Both the position numbers and the translations under genes were made by a program. Shown here one piece after another: positions 8,050 to 16,333 of a stretch of DNA of 64,000 bases. The stretch covers positions 572,646 to 636,645 of the forward strand of contig NZ_SMRP01000001.1 in assembly GCF_004353915.1 (NCBI RefSeq), read 5' to 3'. The stretch's first letter is position 1. Each line of letters begins with the position of its first letter. A model generated the notes under the pieces. That model saw nothing but the letters and a program-made list of their open reading frames with translations, searched no databases and had not been told where the DNA came from. This DNA comes from Paraburkholderia silviterrae (GTDB taxonomy: Bacteria; Pseudomonadota; Gammaproteobacteria; Burkholderiales; Burkholderiaceae).

Positions 8050-9009
8050 TCAACCGCCAACCCCAAGCAGCACGCTCGACGCCTTGAACACCGCCGTAGC
8101 GCTCGCGCCCGCTTCGAGGCCGAGCGCGTCGACGCTCGCGTCCGTCACGACCGCGGCAATCACCATGCCGCCTGGCAATTCGAGCGTCACCTCCGCGCTG
8201 ACCTCGCCGCGGCGCACGCCGCTCACCACGCCGCTCAAGCGGTTGCGCACCGAAAGCCGCGCGGCGTGGTCCGCCGAAAGCGCTCCACCCGCCACCAGCA
8301 CGACCGACGACGCCTTGACGAGCGCCACCACCGCCCCGCCAACGGCGAGACCCAGCGCCTCGGCGCTCTCGCGCGTGACGACTGCGACGAGCTGCTGACC
8401 GCCCGGCAGCGTGATCGACACTTCGTCGTTGACGGCGCCGCGCACGAGTGCCGCGACCGTGCCGTAGAGCTGATTGCGCGCGCTGGTGCGCAGAGCGAAG
8501 CGGCCGAGCACGGCGAGATCCGTGCCGATACTGCCTGCAGTGCCTGCGTCGGCGTCCGGGCACGCCTCGCCGCCGAGCGCGCGCACCGCTGCGGCGGCGC
8601 GCTCGAGAAAGTGCCGATGCTCGCGCTCGATCGCGCCGAACGTGGCGATCAGGCGTTGCGCGCGCGGCGTGAGCGTGGTCCCGCCGCCGCCTTTGCCGCC
8701 CGTCGCGCGCACGACGAGCGGTTCGCCGGCGAGATTGTTCATGGCGTCGATGGCATCCCAGGCACCCTTGTAGCTCATGCCGACAGCCTTCGCGGCGCCG
8801 GTGATCGAACCGGTTTCGCCGATCGCCGCAAGCAGCGCGATGCGAGCCGCGCCACCGAGCGTCTGCGGGCCGGCCTGGAACCAGACCGAACCGCCCACGC
8901 CCAACTCGGGCGATTCCGCGCGCGGCGGCTCGCCGGTTTCGGCGCCTGCGCTTGCGCCGCCAGCAGCCGGCCCGCACGGGGAGGGAGTCGAAGAGGAGGA
9001 AGTCGTCAT
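8050..9009 (-). CDS. modE: ModE-like regulator with two TOBE (molybdate-binding) domains
   Basis: 319 residues. After a Ser/Pro/Ala-rich leader of about 45 residues comes a LysR-like winged helix (GSITGAAKAVGMSYKGAWDA, about 75-100). Two TOBE/Mop repeats follow, each starting RNxLxGxV and ending KASSVxLxxGG (about residues 180-245 and 252-317). This is the ModE architecture: a cytoplasmic dimer that binds molybdate and represses molybdate uptake genes. No modABC genes are adjacent, so it must act elsewhere. ATG 9009 was chosen; the upstream extension to 9096 lacks family similarity. Confidence 0.85.
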   Translation of the reverse strand: MTTSSSSTPSPCGPAAGGASAGAETGEPPRAESPELGVGGSVWFQAGPQTLGGAARIALLAAIGETGSITGAAKAVGMSYKGAWDAIDAMNNLAGEPLVVRATGGKGGGGTTLTPRAQRLIATFGAIEREHRHFLERAAAAVRALGGEACPDADAGTAGSIGTDLAVLGRFALRTSARNQLYGTVAALVRGAVNDEVSITLPGGQQLVAVVTRESAEALGLAVGGAVVALVKASSVVLVAGGALSADHAARLSVRNRLSGVVSGVRRGEVSAEVTLELPGGMVIAAVVTDASVDALGLEAGASATAVFKASSVLLGVGG

Positions 9010-9099
9010 CGCGCGGGGCTGTTGTCGTGGGCAAGCGTTGACGTCGATTATAGAGACGGGGCGCGCGAGATTTGCCCCGCGCTCGCGGTCATGCACGGA

Positions 9100-10671
9100 T
9101 CAGGCGCCGCGCTTGACCTTCGGCTGGCGCAATTCGCGCAGGAGCCGCTCGCCCTCTTTCGCCGTATAGCGCTTCATGGCCTCGCACCACCCGCGCGCGA
9201 AGCCAAGCTGATACGGCTCCGCATCCATGCGCTCGAGATAGCGCAAGGCCACCGCGGCGTCATTGCCGTCGCCCAGCACGCCCTGCAGGCGCGCGAGCGA
9301 GCGCGTCGTGTCCGCGCGTGTGCGGCGCGTGGTGATCGGTGCGAAAAACTCGAGCGTATAGCGCAGATACTTCGCGCTGATGCGCACGCGATGGCGGCCT
9401 GTGTCGTCGATGGCCGTGAGCTTTTGCGCCTGCGCCAGTTGCTGGTAATAGCGACGCACGCGTTTCTTCGCGTGCCGGTGCAGCGAGCGCGTGTCGGCGG
9501 CGTCGGCTCGCACGCGGCGCGCGAGGGCCTCCAGCCACTGCAACCACGCAAGCGCGGCATGCGCGTAGCGCGGCGACGCCAACGCCTCGCGCAACCGCGC
9601 GCGTGCCACGAGCCGCTGCGCCTGGGCCTCGTCGAGCACGGCGCGCCAGCGCGCGGGGTCGTCGTCGGCCGCGGCGAGCGCGGGCAAGGTGCCTTCGACG
9701 AACACGTCGCGGTCGCGCGCCTCGCCGAGCAGCTCGCCCAGCCAGCTGAGCTCGGGCTTGATGCGCGCACGCCAGGTCTCGTCCCGCCGATGCGAAAAAA
9801 TCCGCATCGCGGTGCGCAGACGCCGCTGTGCCACGCGCATCTGGTGAACGAATTCGGTGTTCGCGGAATCGCGCACGCCCCAGTCGTTGCCGAGCCAGTG
9901 CGCGCTGATGTTGGCGCCGATCGCGACCAGCGCGGCCTCGGCGGTGCACGCAGCGCCCAGATCGACCGGCTCCGCACGCACCGCGCACGCGTCGCCGGCG
10001 AGGCTGCCGGCCGCCGCGCGCTCGAGCGCGTCGCTCAGGCGCACGAACGCGGGCAGCGCGTCGGCCAGTTCATGCGCGCAGGCGAACAGCGCATCGACGA
10101 GCGGCGCATGGTCCTCGCCTTCGGCCCACGGCACGCTCACGCGCAACTCATGCAGGCTCGCGCCTTCGTCCTGCGGGGCGCGCACGTCGGCATCGAGCAC
10201 GAGATCCGCGCTGATGCCGTCGCGCTCCCAGCGCCAGTGGCTGCGCACCGCCGACAGCGTCGCCGACGGTTCGAGCGGCCCGCTTGCCGCCAGCGCCTCG
10301 CGAAACAGCTCGGGCGCGGCATCGAAGAGTGCGGTTTCAAGGCCATCCGCTTCGAGATGCGCGTCGAAAATCGGTTCGACGACGACGATGCCCGGCACCC
10401 ATGCACGCCGGCTGGAAACGACGACGCAATGCGTCGTGCCGCGCGTTTGAACGCCGATCCGCCAGCCGGCCCTGGCGAGTGCGCCAGCACTGTCGAACAT
10501 GGCGGTCGTGACCGGCTCGCCCGAATCGGCCTGGGGTTCGAGCTGCGGCAAAGCGGCGCATATGGCCGCGGCGAAATCGGATGGCATCTGCCCAGGCGTG
10601 ACGGCAGTCCCGGACGAGGCCTGTGGCGTGGCACTCACGACATCCAGCACGATTTCCAGAACGCGGTTCAT
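9100..10671 (-). CDS. CHAD-domain protein with degenerate CYTH-like N terminus
   Basis: 523 residues. The C-terminal half (about 250-510) is a CHAD helical domain with HQMRVAQRRLRTAMRIF near 278 and HRVRISAKYLRYTLEFF near 440, rich in the His/Arg/Lys pairs that bind polyphosphate in known CHAD proteins. The N-terminal part keeps CYTH-like strands (MFDSAGALARAGWRIGVQTRG) but the triphosphate-tunnel ExExK is replaced by EIVLD, so triphosphatase activity is unlikely. It lies upstream of and divergent from the YdcH-like and PPK2 genes, consistent with a polyphosphate-granule role. That link is inference from the family and neighbours. Confidence 0.85.
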   Translation of the reverse strand: MNRVLEIVLDVVSATPQASSGTAVTPGQMPSDFAAAICAALPQLEPQADSGEPVTTAMFDSAGALARAGWRIGVQTRGTTHCVVVSSRRAWVPGIVVVEPIFDAHLEADGLETALFDAAPELFREALAASGPLEPSATLSAVRSHWRWERDGISADLVLDADVRAPQDEGASLHELRVSVPWAEGEDHAPLVDALFACAHELADALPAFVRLSDALERAAAGSLAGDACAVRAEPVDLGAACTAEAALVAIGANISAHWLGNDWGVRDSANTEFVHQMRVAQRRLRTAMRIFSHRRDETWRARIKPELSWLGELLGEARDRDVFVEGTLPALAAADDDPARWRAVLDEAQAQRLVARARLREALASPRYAHAALAWLQWLEALARRVRADAADTRSLHRHAKKRVRRYYQQLAQAQKLTAIDDTGRHRVRISAKYLRYTLEFFAPITTRRTRADTTRSLARLQGVLGDGNDAAVALRYLERMDAEPYQLGFARGWCEAMKRYTAKEGERLLRELRQPKVKRGA

Positions 10672-10914
10672 GGACGCTCAGAGGGTCGTTGGGACGGCAG
10701 AAAGCGGTGAAAACGGCAAATACAAACGGCTGAGATTAATCTGACAACGACGCCGTCGTCGCACCTGATGGTACACGCGCAACCACAGCGGTGCTCTCGG
10801 TAGCGGCCCCAACCCGCTTGCGCAGAATGACGATGATCAAGACCCCAGCCTTACGAAAGTGGAAAAATACTTACACATCGACCTGATGTGTTGCACTTCT
10901 GTAAGGAGTATTGA

Positions 10915-11133
10915 GTGTTCCCAGAATACAGAGACCTGATCTCGCGGCTCAAAACCCATGATGAGCATTTCGCGCGGCTGTTCCATCGTCATAACGAGCT
11001 GGATCAACAGATCAAAAACATGGAAGCGGGCATCGTTCCCGCGTACGGCATGGCCATCGAGCAGCTCAAGAAAGAAAAGCTGCAGCTCAAGGATTCGCTC
11101 TACCAGATCCTGCGCAAGGCCGAAAACGTGTAA
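10915..11133 (+). CDS. YdcH family (DUF465) coiled-coil protein
   Basis: 72 residues, almost entirely helical with heptad-like spacing (FPEYRDLISRLKTHDEHF then LDQQIKNME and LKKEKLQLKDSLYQIL), the DUF465/YdcH pattern. It starts at GTG 10915; AAGGAG-like TAAGGAG about 8 bases upstream decides this start. A cytoplasmic, probably dimeric coiled coil of unknown function. It precedes ppk2 by 188 bases on the same strand. Confidence 0.85.
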   Translation: MFPEYRDLISRLKTHDEHFARLFHRHNELDQQIKNMEAGIVPAYGMAIEQLKKEKLQLKDSLYQILRKAENV

Positions 11134-11321
11134 GCACCGGCGCTTACACCGCAGCATGCCGCCTCACGCGGGCCGCGCGATGCGGCGCCGGCCCGCGTCG
11201 CCCTGGCCATGATCCTGGTGCCGCCCGCATCGCCGGCACCCCTCGCTCGCCCCTGCCGCAGGCCACCCGGTTCAACCCGAGTCCGGCCATTGTCGTAGCG
11301 AAAACAATTCCTATCCCCAAG

Positions 11322-12452
11322 ATGGCCACTCATCCTGCCTCCCCGAAACCCGTCCCCCCCGCCCAAAGCCCGCTTCAAGACCCGCCTCGCCACAGCGACG
11401 CGCCTGCACGCCGGACCGAGCTCACGCCCCATAGCGCCGAGCTGCACGCCGTCGACTCCGCCGTCGAAGCGGCCAGCGAAGTCATTGCCGGCGCGATGCA
11501 CGATCTTGTCGGAGCCAATGGCGCGGCGCACGGCGAATCGCCCGACTCGCTGCTCGAATCGATCGCCGCGCTCATGCGTGGCTTGTCCCCCGACGAGGCC
11601 GCCCAACTGCGCGGCCTGATCCTGGAAGGCAACCCGGCGGACTGGCGCAACACGCGAGCGCGCCACCCCGACGAAGAGCTTGCCGCTGGTTGGCGCGACG
11701 GCGCCTATCCCTACCGCAATCTGATGTCGCGGCGCGCCTACGAGCGGCAGAAATATCGCCTGCAGGTCGAATTGCTGAAGCTTCAGGCGTGGGTGCGCGA
11801 GACCGGGCAGCGCGTGGTCATCCTCTTCGAGGGGCGCGACGCGGCTGGCAAAGGCGGCACAATCAAACGCTTCATGGAGCATCTGAATCCGCGCGGCGCG
11901 CGTGTCGTGGCGCTCGAAAAGCCCACCGAGGTCGAGCGCGGACAGTGGTACTTTCAGCGCTACGTCCAGCACCTGCCTTCGGCGGGCGAGATCGTGCTGT
12001 TCGACCGTTCCTGGTACAACCGTGCGGGCGTCGAGCGCGTCATGGGCTTTTGCTCGCCCGAGGAATACTCGGACTTCATGCAGCAAGTGCCGGAATTCGA
12101 GCATCAGTTGATCCGCAGCGGCATACACCTCATCAAGTTCTGGTTCTCGGTGAGCCGCGCGGAGCAGCGCCGCCGCTTCAAGGAGCGCAGCGTGCATCCG
12201 CTCAAGCAGTGGAAGCTCAGCCCCGTCGATCTCGCCTCGCTCGATAAATGGGACGAATACACGCTGGCCAAGGAAGCGATGTTCTCCCAGACCGATACGG
12301 CCGATGCCCCCTGGACCGTGGTGCGCTCGGACTGCAAGAAGCGCGCGCGGCTGAACGCCATGCGCTACATCCTGCACAAGCTGCCTTATTCGAACCGCGA
12401 AATCACTGCGATCGGGCCCATCGACCCGCTGCTGGTGAGCCGCGCGCTTTAA
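11322..12452 (+). CDS. ppk2: Polyphosphate kinase 2
   Basis: 376 residues. It transfers phosphate between polyphosphate and nucleotides. The core shows Walker A GRDAAGKGG at residues 171-179, HLNPRGARVVALEKPT after it, lid/Walker B FDRSWYNRAGVERVMGF near 226 and WKLSPVDLASLDKWDEYT near 300. The first 120 residues are a Pro/Ala-rich extension plus a helical segment (LLESIAALMRGLSPDEAAQLRGLIL), longer than minimal PPK2 proteins. Single-domain PPK2s may favour NDP phosphorylation; exact class cannot be set from sequence alone. The nearby CHAD gene supports a polyphosphate context. Confidence 0.92.
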   Translation: MATHPASPKPVPPAQSPLQDPPRHSDAPARRTELTPHSAELHAVDSAVEAASEVIAGAMHDLVGANGAAHGESPDSLLESIAALMRGLSPDEAAQLRGLILEGNPADWRNTRARHPDEELAAGWRDGAYPYRNLMSRRAYERQKYRLQVELLKLQAWVRETGQRVVILFEGRDAAGKGGTIKRFMEHLNPRGARVVALEKPTEVERGQWYFQRYVQHLPSAGEIVLFDRSWYNRAGVERVMGFCSPEEYSDFMQQVPEFEHQLIRSGIHLIKFWFSVSRAEQRRRFKERSVHPLKQWKLSPVDLASLDKWDEYTLAKEAMFSQTDTADAPWTVVRSDCKKRARLNAMRYILHKLPYSNREITAIGPIDPLLVSRAL

Positions 12453-12548
12453 GCGCCGGGCAACCGGCCACGCCAGTACGCCTGCAATGTCCCGCGTCGC
12501 AATCCGCTTGCGGCAAGGGTACGGCGCGTGCAGCGCTGTGCGGCAAGA

Positions 12549-12932
12549 TCACGTCGCGTACTGCGCGATCCCATTGCCGAACGACCAGTTCTCGCGCGCG
12601 ACGTCCACGAGGTTGACGAACACATCCTCGCGCCGCACGCCGGGATCGCGCGCAAGGTTTTCGGCGATCTGCGCAAACAGCGCCTTCTTCTGATCCTGTC
12701 CGCGCGTATTGCTCACCGCGATCTGAATCATCACGAGATCGTCGCTGCGTTCGATGCCAAGGTAGTGGCGGCCAAAGACGAAATTGTCGGCATCGTGTTC
12801 GGTGACGATCATGAACTGGTCGTCCTCCGGCGCCTTGAAGACTTCCATGAGTGCAAGATGCACGCCCTGCGTGAGCGCCTTTCTATAGGCGGGGGGCTTG
12901 CCTGCGCGGACGGCAATACGGGTGAATGGCAT
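12549..12932 (-). CDS. Tautomerase-family protein
   Basis: 127 residues of the tautomerase superfamily (YP_-type, longer than 4-oxalocrotonate tautomerase). Pro follows the initiator Met (MPFTRIAV), the expected catalytic N-terminal proline after Met removal. NFVFGRHYLGI and MIQIAVSNTRGQDQKKALF are family-like strands. ATG 12932 has AAGGAG 6-7 bases upstream, and this start is needed to expose Pro1. It is divergent from a LysR regulator 115 bases away, which probably controls it. Physiological substrate is unknown. Confidence 0.88.
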   Translation of the reverse strand: MPFTRIAVRAGKPPAYRKALTQGVHLALMEVFKAPEDDQFMIVTEHDADNFVFGRHYLGIERSDDLVMIQIAVSNTRGQDQKKALFAQIAENLARDPGVRREDVFVNLVDVARENWSFGNGIAQYAT

Positions 12933-12998
12933 GTCGGGCTCCTTCAGCGTTGCATGGGGTGATGAGTGAACGACCACAACAACAGCTTAGGCACGCGC

Positions 12999-13035
12999 TA
13001 TCATAATTAACAGATATTGCTCGATATTTCATTTA
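12999..13035. promoter_or_regulatory. AT-rich divergent control region with LysR-type dyad
   Basis: The shared tautomerase/LysR promoter region is markedly AT-rich. TATC at 12999-13002 and GATA at 13013-13016 form a dyad with 10 bases between, followed by a direct repeat of GATATT. This fits an autoregulatory LysR site. Boundaries are approximate. Confidence 0.45.
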
Positions 13036-13047
13036 TTGCCATTTGAA

Positions 13048-13899
13048 ATGAAACCACTCGATCTCGATGCTGTGCGCGCGTTCGTCCTGGTCGCCGAACT
13101 GCACAGCTTCACGCGCGCCGCCGACGCGCTCGATACCACGCAATCCGCCGTCAGCCTCAAGCTGAAGCGGCTCGAAGCCCATCTCGGCCGGCAGTTGCTC
13201 GAACGCACGCCGCGTGTCGTGCGGCTCTCGCTGGACGGGCGCGCATTTCTTGGCGCCGCGCGCGAATTGCTGGGGGCGCATGAGCGCGCGCTCGGCACGC
13301 TGACGGGCGAAGCGCGCCGGCTCACGCTGGGATTGAGCGAGCACGTAGCCGATGCGCAACTCGCCCGCCAGCTTGCGCTCTTGCGCGCTCACGATCCGGG
13401 ACTCGTGATCGCGCTGCATCTTGGGCTTTCGGCGCAGTTGCTCGCGCAATTCGACGAGCGGCGGCTCGACGCGGTCATCGTCCGTCAAGAAGCCGATGAG
13501 GCGCCGCGCGGCGACGCACGGCTGCTCTTCGACGAGCCGTTGGTCTGGCTCGCCTCCTCCGAATGGCAGTGGGAACCCGGCACCCCGCTGCCGCTCGCCC
13601 TGCTCGAGGGGCCTTGCGCGGTGCGTGCAGCGGCGATCGCTGCGCTCGACGCAGCGGGCATCGCGTGGCAGGAGGTGTTCGTGGGCGGCGGCGTGGCCGC
13701 GGTCGGGGCGGCGCTGGAGGCGGGGCTCGCCGTGTCGGCGCTGGCGCGGCGCGTGGCACCGAGAGCGCTCGTCGATGTTGGGGCGAAGCACGCTCTGCCG
13801 CCATTGCCGGTCTCGCGGGTGACGTTGCATTCGCGCGTGCGCGACCCGCGTTCGGCGGCGACGCTGCAGCTGCTTGCGTCGAGCCTGGGCACGGTGTGA
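13048..13899 (+). CDS. LysR-family transcriptional regulator
   Basis: 283 residues. The N-terminal winged helix (residues 1-60) shows AFVLVAELHSFTRAADALDTTQSAVSLKLKRLE, the classic LysR HTH. The C-terminal effector domain (about 85-280) is the periplasmic-binding-like fold. ATG 13048 was chosen over TTG 13036 because it gives the canonical MKPLDLDAVRAF start, although no clear ribosome binding site is present. It is divergent from the tautomerase gene, its likely target. The effector is unknown. Confidence 0.92.
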   Translation: MKPLDLDAVRAFVLVAELHSFTRAADALDTTQSAVSLKLKRLEAHLGRQLLERTPRVVRLSLDGRAFLGAARELLGAHERALGTLTGEARRLTLGLSEHVADAQLARQLALLRAHDPGLVIALHLGLSAQLLAQFDERRLDAVIVRQEADEAPRGDARLLFDEPLVWLASSEWQWEPGTPLPLALLEGPCAVRAAAIAALDAAGIAWQEVFVGGGVAAVGAALEAGLAVSALARRVAPRALVDVGAKHALPPLPVSRVTLHSRVRDPRSAATLQLLASSLGTV

Positions 13900-13960
13900 G
13901 GGACTGACCGCGTGAGCAGATGGCTGCGCGGCCGGGAAGTCAATGGTCTCCGGGCGGGGC

Positions 13961-14004
13961 GGCCGTGCGTGAGGCGTGGGCATGCCGACGCCTCACGCAC
14001 GGCC
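13961..14004. repeat. Perfect 17-bp inverted repeat (large hairpin)
   Basis: Left arm GGCCGTGCGTGAGGCGT (13961-13977), 10-base loop, right arm its exact complement (13988-14004). The loop itself contains the palindrome GGCATGCC, so the structure can extend. It sits between convergent genes (LysR and the His/Ala/Pro-rich protein) and could terminate transcription from both sides, though it has no T-tract. Confidence 0.75.
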
Positions 14005-14140
14005 CAGCCCGGCCCAGCCCGGCCCAGCCCGGCCCAGCCCGGATCAGCCCGGCCCAGCCCGGATCAGCCCGGCCCAGCCCGGATCAGCCCGGATCAGCCC
14101 GGATCAGCCCGGATCAGCCCGGGTCAGTATGGGTCAGCCC
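14001..14140. repeat. 14-copy 10-bp tandem repeat (GGMYCAGCCC-type)
   Basis: Fourteen contiguous 10-base units: GGCCCAGCCC and GGATCAGCCC variants from 14001, ending with GGGTCAGTAT and GGGTCAGCCC. The first unit overlaps the right arm of the hairpin and the last unit contains the stop codon of the minus-strand gene (14134-14136). There are no spacers, so it is not a CRISPR. Frames through it encode only ARPSPAQPG-type periodic peptide. Confidence 0.9.
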
Positions 14141-14817
14141 AGCATCGGCGGGAGTTGGTGCGGCTGCGGGATTGCGCGCTGCGCCTGTGCCGCAGGCGCC
14201 TCGACCACGAGCTTGTGATGCGGTGCCGGGTGAAGCGCCGTGGGCCTGGCCGGCGCGTGTTTCGGTACGGCCGGTCCAGGTGCGGCCGGCTTAGGTACGG
14301 CCGGTCTGGATGCGGTCTGTCTGGGTGCGGTCTGTCTGGGTGCGGCCGGCTTGGGTGCGGCTGACTTTAGCGAATGCGGGTGGGCGCTCGCTTGACGTAA
14401 GGTCCGCGGTGCATCGTGTGCAGCCGACTGAGTCGGGGCTTTGGCTCGATGCTGGGCGTGGGTTTGCACGTGTCCGGCTTTCTCAGACTTCACCGATTTC
14501 GATGCTCGCGAAGTTCGTGCCGTATGCGGCACGGCCGCGGCTGCCTTCGCGTGCCTCACGCCATGTTGCACCTCGCCTCTGGCGGGCTTCCCCTCCTTGC
14601 CACCCTTGCGCGGGCCCGCCTGTGCGTTCCCGTCATGGGCACTATGCGCGCCATGCGCCCCACCTCCATGCGCGGTGGCGCTGCCTCCCGTTCCATGCAC
14701 CGCCGCACCGCCATGGCCGTCATATCCGCCACGCTGCGCCGCGGCCGCCGGCGCGACCGCCCACGCCATCGTCGTCGACATCCACCATGCTGCGATCATC
14801 ACTGCTACTGCCCGCAC
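14134..14817 (-). CDS. Secreted His/Ala/Pro-rich low-complexity protein
   Basis: 227 residues. An N-terminal hydrophobic signal peptide (about residues 1-26, ending AVAPAAAAQ) predicts export. The mature protein is disordered: a Gly/His-rich part (about 30-75, GGGAHGAHSAHDG), a Lys/Ala/His part, then a Pro-rich tract (about 155-190) built from five-residue repeats such as PKPAA, PRQTA and PAVPK. High His content could bind metals; that is speculation. No family was recognised. The stop codon lies inside the last unit of a 10-bp tandem array. Confidence 0.55.
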   Translation of the reverse strand: MRAVAVMIAAWWMSTTMAWAVAPAAAAQRGGYDGHGGAAVHGTGGSATAHGGGAHGAHSAHDGNAQAGPRKGGKEGKPARGEVQHGVRHAKAAAAVPHTARTSRASKSVKSEKAGHVQTHAQHRAKAPTQSAAHDAPRTLRQASAHPHSLKSAAPKPAAPRQTAPRQTASRPAVPKPAAPGPAVPKHAPARPTALHPAPHHKLVVEAPAAQAQRAIPQPHQLPPMLG

Positions 14818-14894
14818 GCCGCTCCTCCCTCGAATAGCTGTTCTTGTCCCGATTCGATCGGCCGGCGATTATACCCAACCAAAATTTGCAAAAA

Positions 14895-14939
14895 TCCATA
14901 TATGGACTAGCATCATAAAAAAGTTCATATAAAGACTAG
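14895..14939 (+). promoter_or_regulatory. Two operator-like boxes upstream of the toxin-antitoxin operon
   Basis: TCCATATATGGA (14895-14906), a perfect 12-bp palindrome, followed by CTAG. A second, imperfect box TTCATATAAAGA (14924-14935), also followed by CTAG, starts 29 bases later and ends 7 bases before the antitoxin ATG. AT content contrasts with the surroundings. Xre-type antitoxins commonly autorepress through such paired boxes. Confidence 0.55.
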
Positions 14940-14942
14940 ACC

Positions 14943-15377
14943 ATGCCACATGCGCCCACCTCCCCGTCCGCCGCGTCAACGCGGCGTCCTGGCGCCGAGC
15001 CCTCACCCGCCGAGATGTCGGCGGCCGGACTGCGCGCCTTTTTCAACATCGCGCGCGACTGGGATCTCTCCGTGGAAGAGCAGATCGTCCTGCTCGGCTC
15101 GCCCGGCCGCTCGACGTTCTTCAAGTGGAAGCAGGCGCCGCAGTCCGCGCGGCTCGGCCGCGACACGCTCGAGCGCCTTTCGCTGCTGCTCGGCATCTAC
15201 AAGTCGCTGCAGATCCTCCTGCCGCCCCCCGCCGCCGCCGATGCCTGGGTCAAGCGCCCCAACAGCGCGCCGCCGTTCGGCGGCCGGCGCGCGCTCGACC
15301 GCCTGCTCGCAGGCAATATCAGCGACCTCGTGGCGGTGCGTCAGTACCTCGACGCGATGCGGGGCGGCTGGGCGTGA
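14943..15377 (+). CDS. Xre/MbcA/ParS-type antitoxin
   Basis: 144 residues. An N-terminal helical Xre-like domain (about 25-80: LRAFFNIARDWDLSVEEQIVLLG, TFFKWK, LERLSLLLGIYKSLQ) precedes the DUF2384 toxin-binding domain (about 95-142: WVKRPNSAPPFGGRRALDRLL, then LVAVRQYLDAMRGGW). This is the antitoxin of RES-Xre modules. It neutralises the RES toxin encoded next, whose GTG overlaps this stop (GTGA). ATG 14943 follows the operator boxes directly. The first 20 residues are Pro/Ser-rich. Confidence 0.9.
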   Translation: MPHAPTSPSAASTRRPGAEPSPAEMSAAGLRAFFNIARDWDLSVEEQIVLLGSPGRSTFFKWKQAPQSARLGRDTLERLSLLLGIYKSLQILLPPPAAADAWVKRPNSAPPFGGRRALDRLLAGNISDLVAVRQYLDAMRGGWA

Positions 15378-16189
15378 AAAAAAGCACGACACGAGACACG
15401 CCACAAGCGTCGGCCCAAGGTGCCAGGCCCGCCGCTGGCCCGGCGGACGCGTCCTGGCAGGCACACTGGCGCAGCGCGCCGCTCGACTGGTCGCCCGCGT
15501 TCCGCGTGACCCCCACGCGCTTTCCCGCCGTGAATCTGTTCGACCGGGTGGCCAGGCCTGAGGACTTCGAGGCGCTCTATGCGCTCGAAGCGCTGACCAA
15601 CGACCGCCTGCGCACGGAGACCGGCGACCTCGATCTCGTGCCGCGCGAAGAGCGCCGCTTCGGCCCCGGCTACGGTCCGATCATGGCCGCATTCACGCAT
15701 CTGAACCCACAGGGCAGCCGGCTTTCCGATGGCACCTATGGCGTGTTCTACTGCGCACGCACGCGCGCGACGGCCATCGCCGAGACGCGCTATCACGCGG
15801 GCCGCTTTCTCGCCGCGACGCGCGAGCCGCCGCTGCGTCAGCAGATGCGGCTCTATACGGTGATCGCGCAAGGCACGGTCGCCGATCTGCGCGGCCCCCT
15901 GGCGGCGCATGCAGCTGCTCATGCACCCGCTGATCCGGCTGATCCGGCCGTGCTCGCGCCGGACGACTACACCGCGGGTCAGGCGTTGGGCCGCGCGCTG
16001 CGGGCTGCAGGCGCGCCCGGCATCGTTTACCCATCGGTGCGCGAAACGGGCGGCGAATGCCTCGCCGCGTTGCGCACGACGTTGCTGCACGCATGCCATC
16101 ACGCCGCCTACCTCGAATACAACTGGAACGGCGAAGCCATCGACATGGTGTTCGAATTGACCGCCGCCTACGGCCAGGAGGGCATTTAA
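15374..16189 (+). CDS. RES-domain toxin (NAD+-degrading family)
   Basis: 271 residues from GTG 15374, which overlaps the antitoxin stop by the GTGA motif; this coupling decides the start. RES-family features are the Arg in FRVTP near residue 42, YGVFYCARTRATAIAETRYH near 120-140 (containing the conserved Tyr/Arg/Glu set) and IVYPSVRETGGECLA near 215, which gives the Ser/Arg of the RES motif. Characterised RES toxins deplete NAD+ by phosphorolysis. The full-length catalytic set suggests activity. A poly-Ala/Asp-Pro stretch near residue 180 is a low-complexity insertion. Confidence 0.9.
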   Translation: MKKSTTRDTPQASAQGARPAAGPADASWQAHWRSAPLDWSPAFRVTPTRFPAVNLFDRVARPEDFEALYALEALTNDRLRTETGDLDLVPREERRFGPGYGPIMAAFTHLNPQGSRLSDGTYGVFYCARTRATAIAETRYHAGRFLAATREPPLRQQMRLYTVIAQGTVADLRGPLAAHAAAHAPADPADPAVLAPDDYTAGQALGRALRAAGAPGIVYPSVRETGGECLAALRTTLLHACHHAAYLEYNWNGEAIDMVFELTAAYGQEGI

Positions 16190-16333
16190 GGCCCGCAAGC
16201 TGGCAAGGGCCAGCGCCGGGGCAAGCGGTGGAGGCGCACGCAACGAGCCATGCGCCCGCAAGAGCCAGGCAAGCGCGCAGTTGGTGCCCAGGACGTTCGC
16301 GGGTGGCGCGCGGGAGAAACGCAGGAAGCGCGT

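Noticed and set aside
8032..10710. 892-codon plus-strand frame across the ModE and CHAD genes
   Set aside because: Antisense shadow. Composition is low-complexity and the minus strand holds recognisable TOBE and CHAD domains.
14001..14140. Possible CRISPR array or coding repeat
   Set aside because: Units are contiguous 10-mers with no spacers and no cas genes nearby. All three plus frames stay open only because the period is not a multiple of three.
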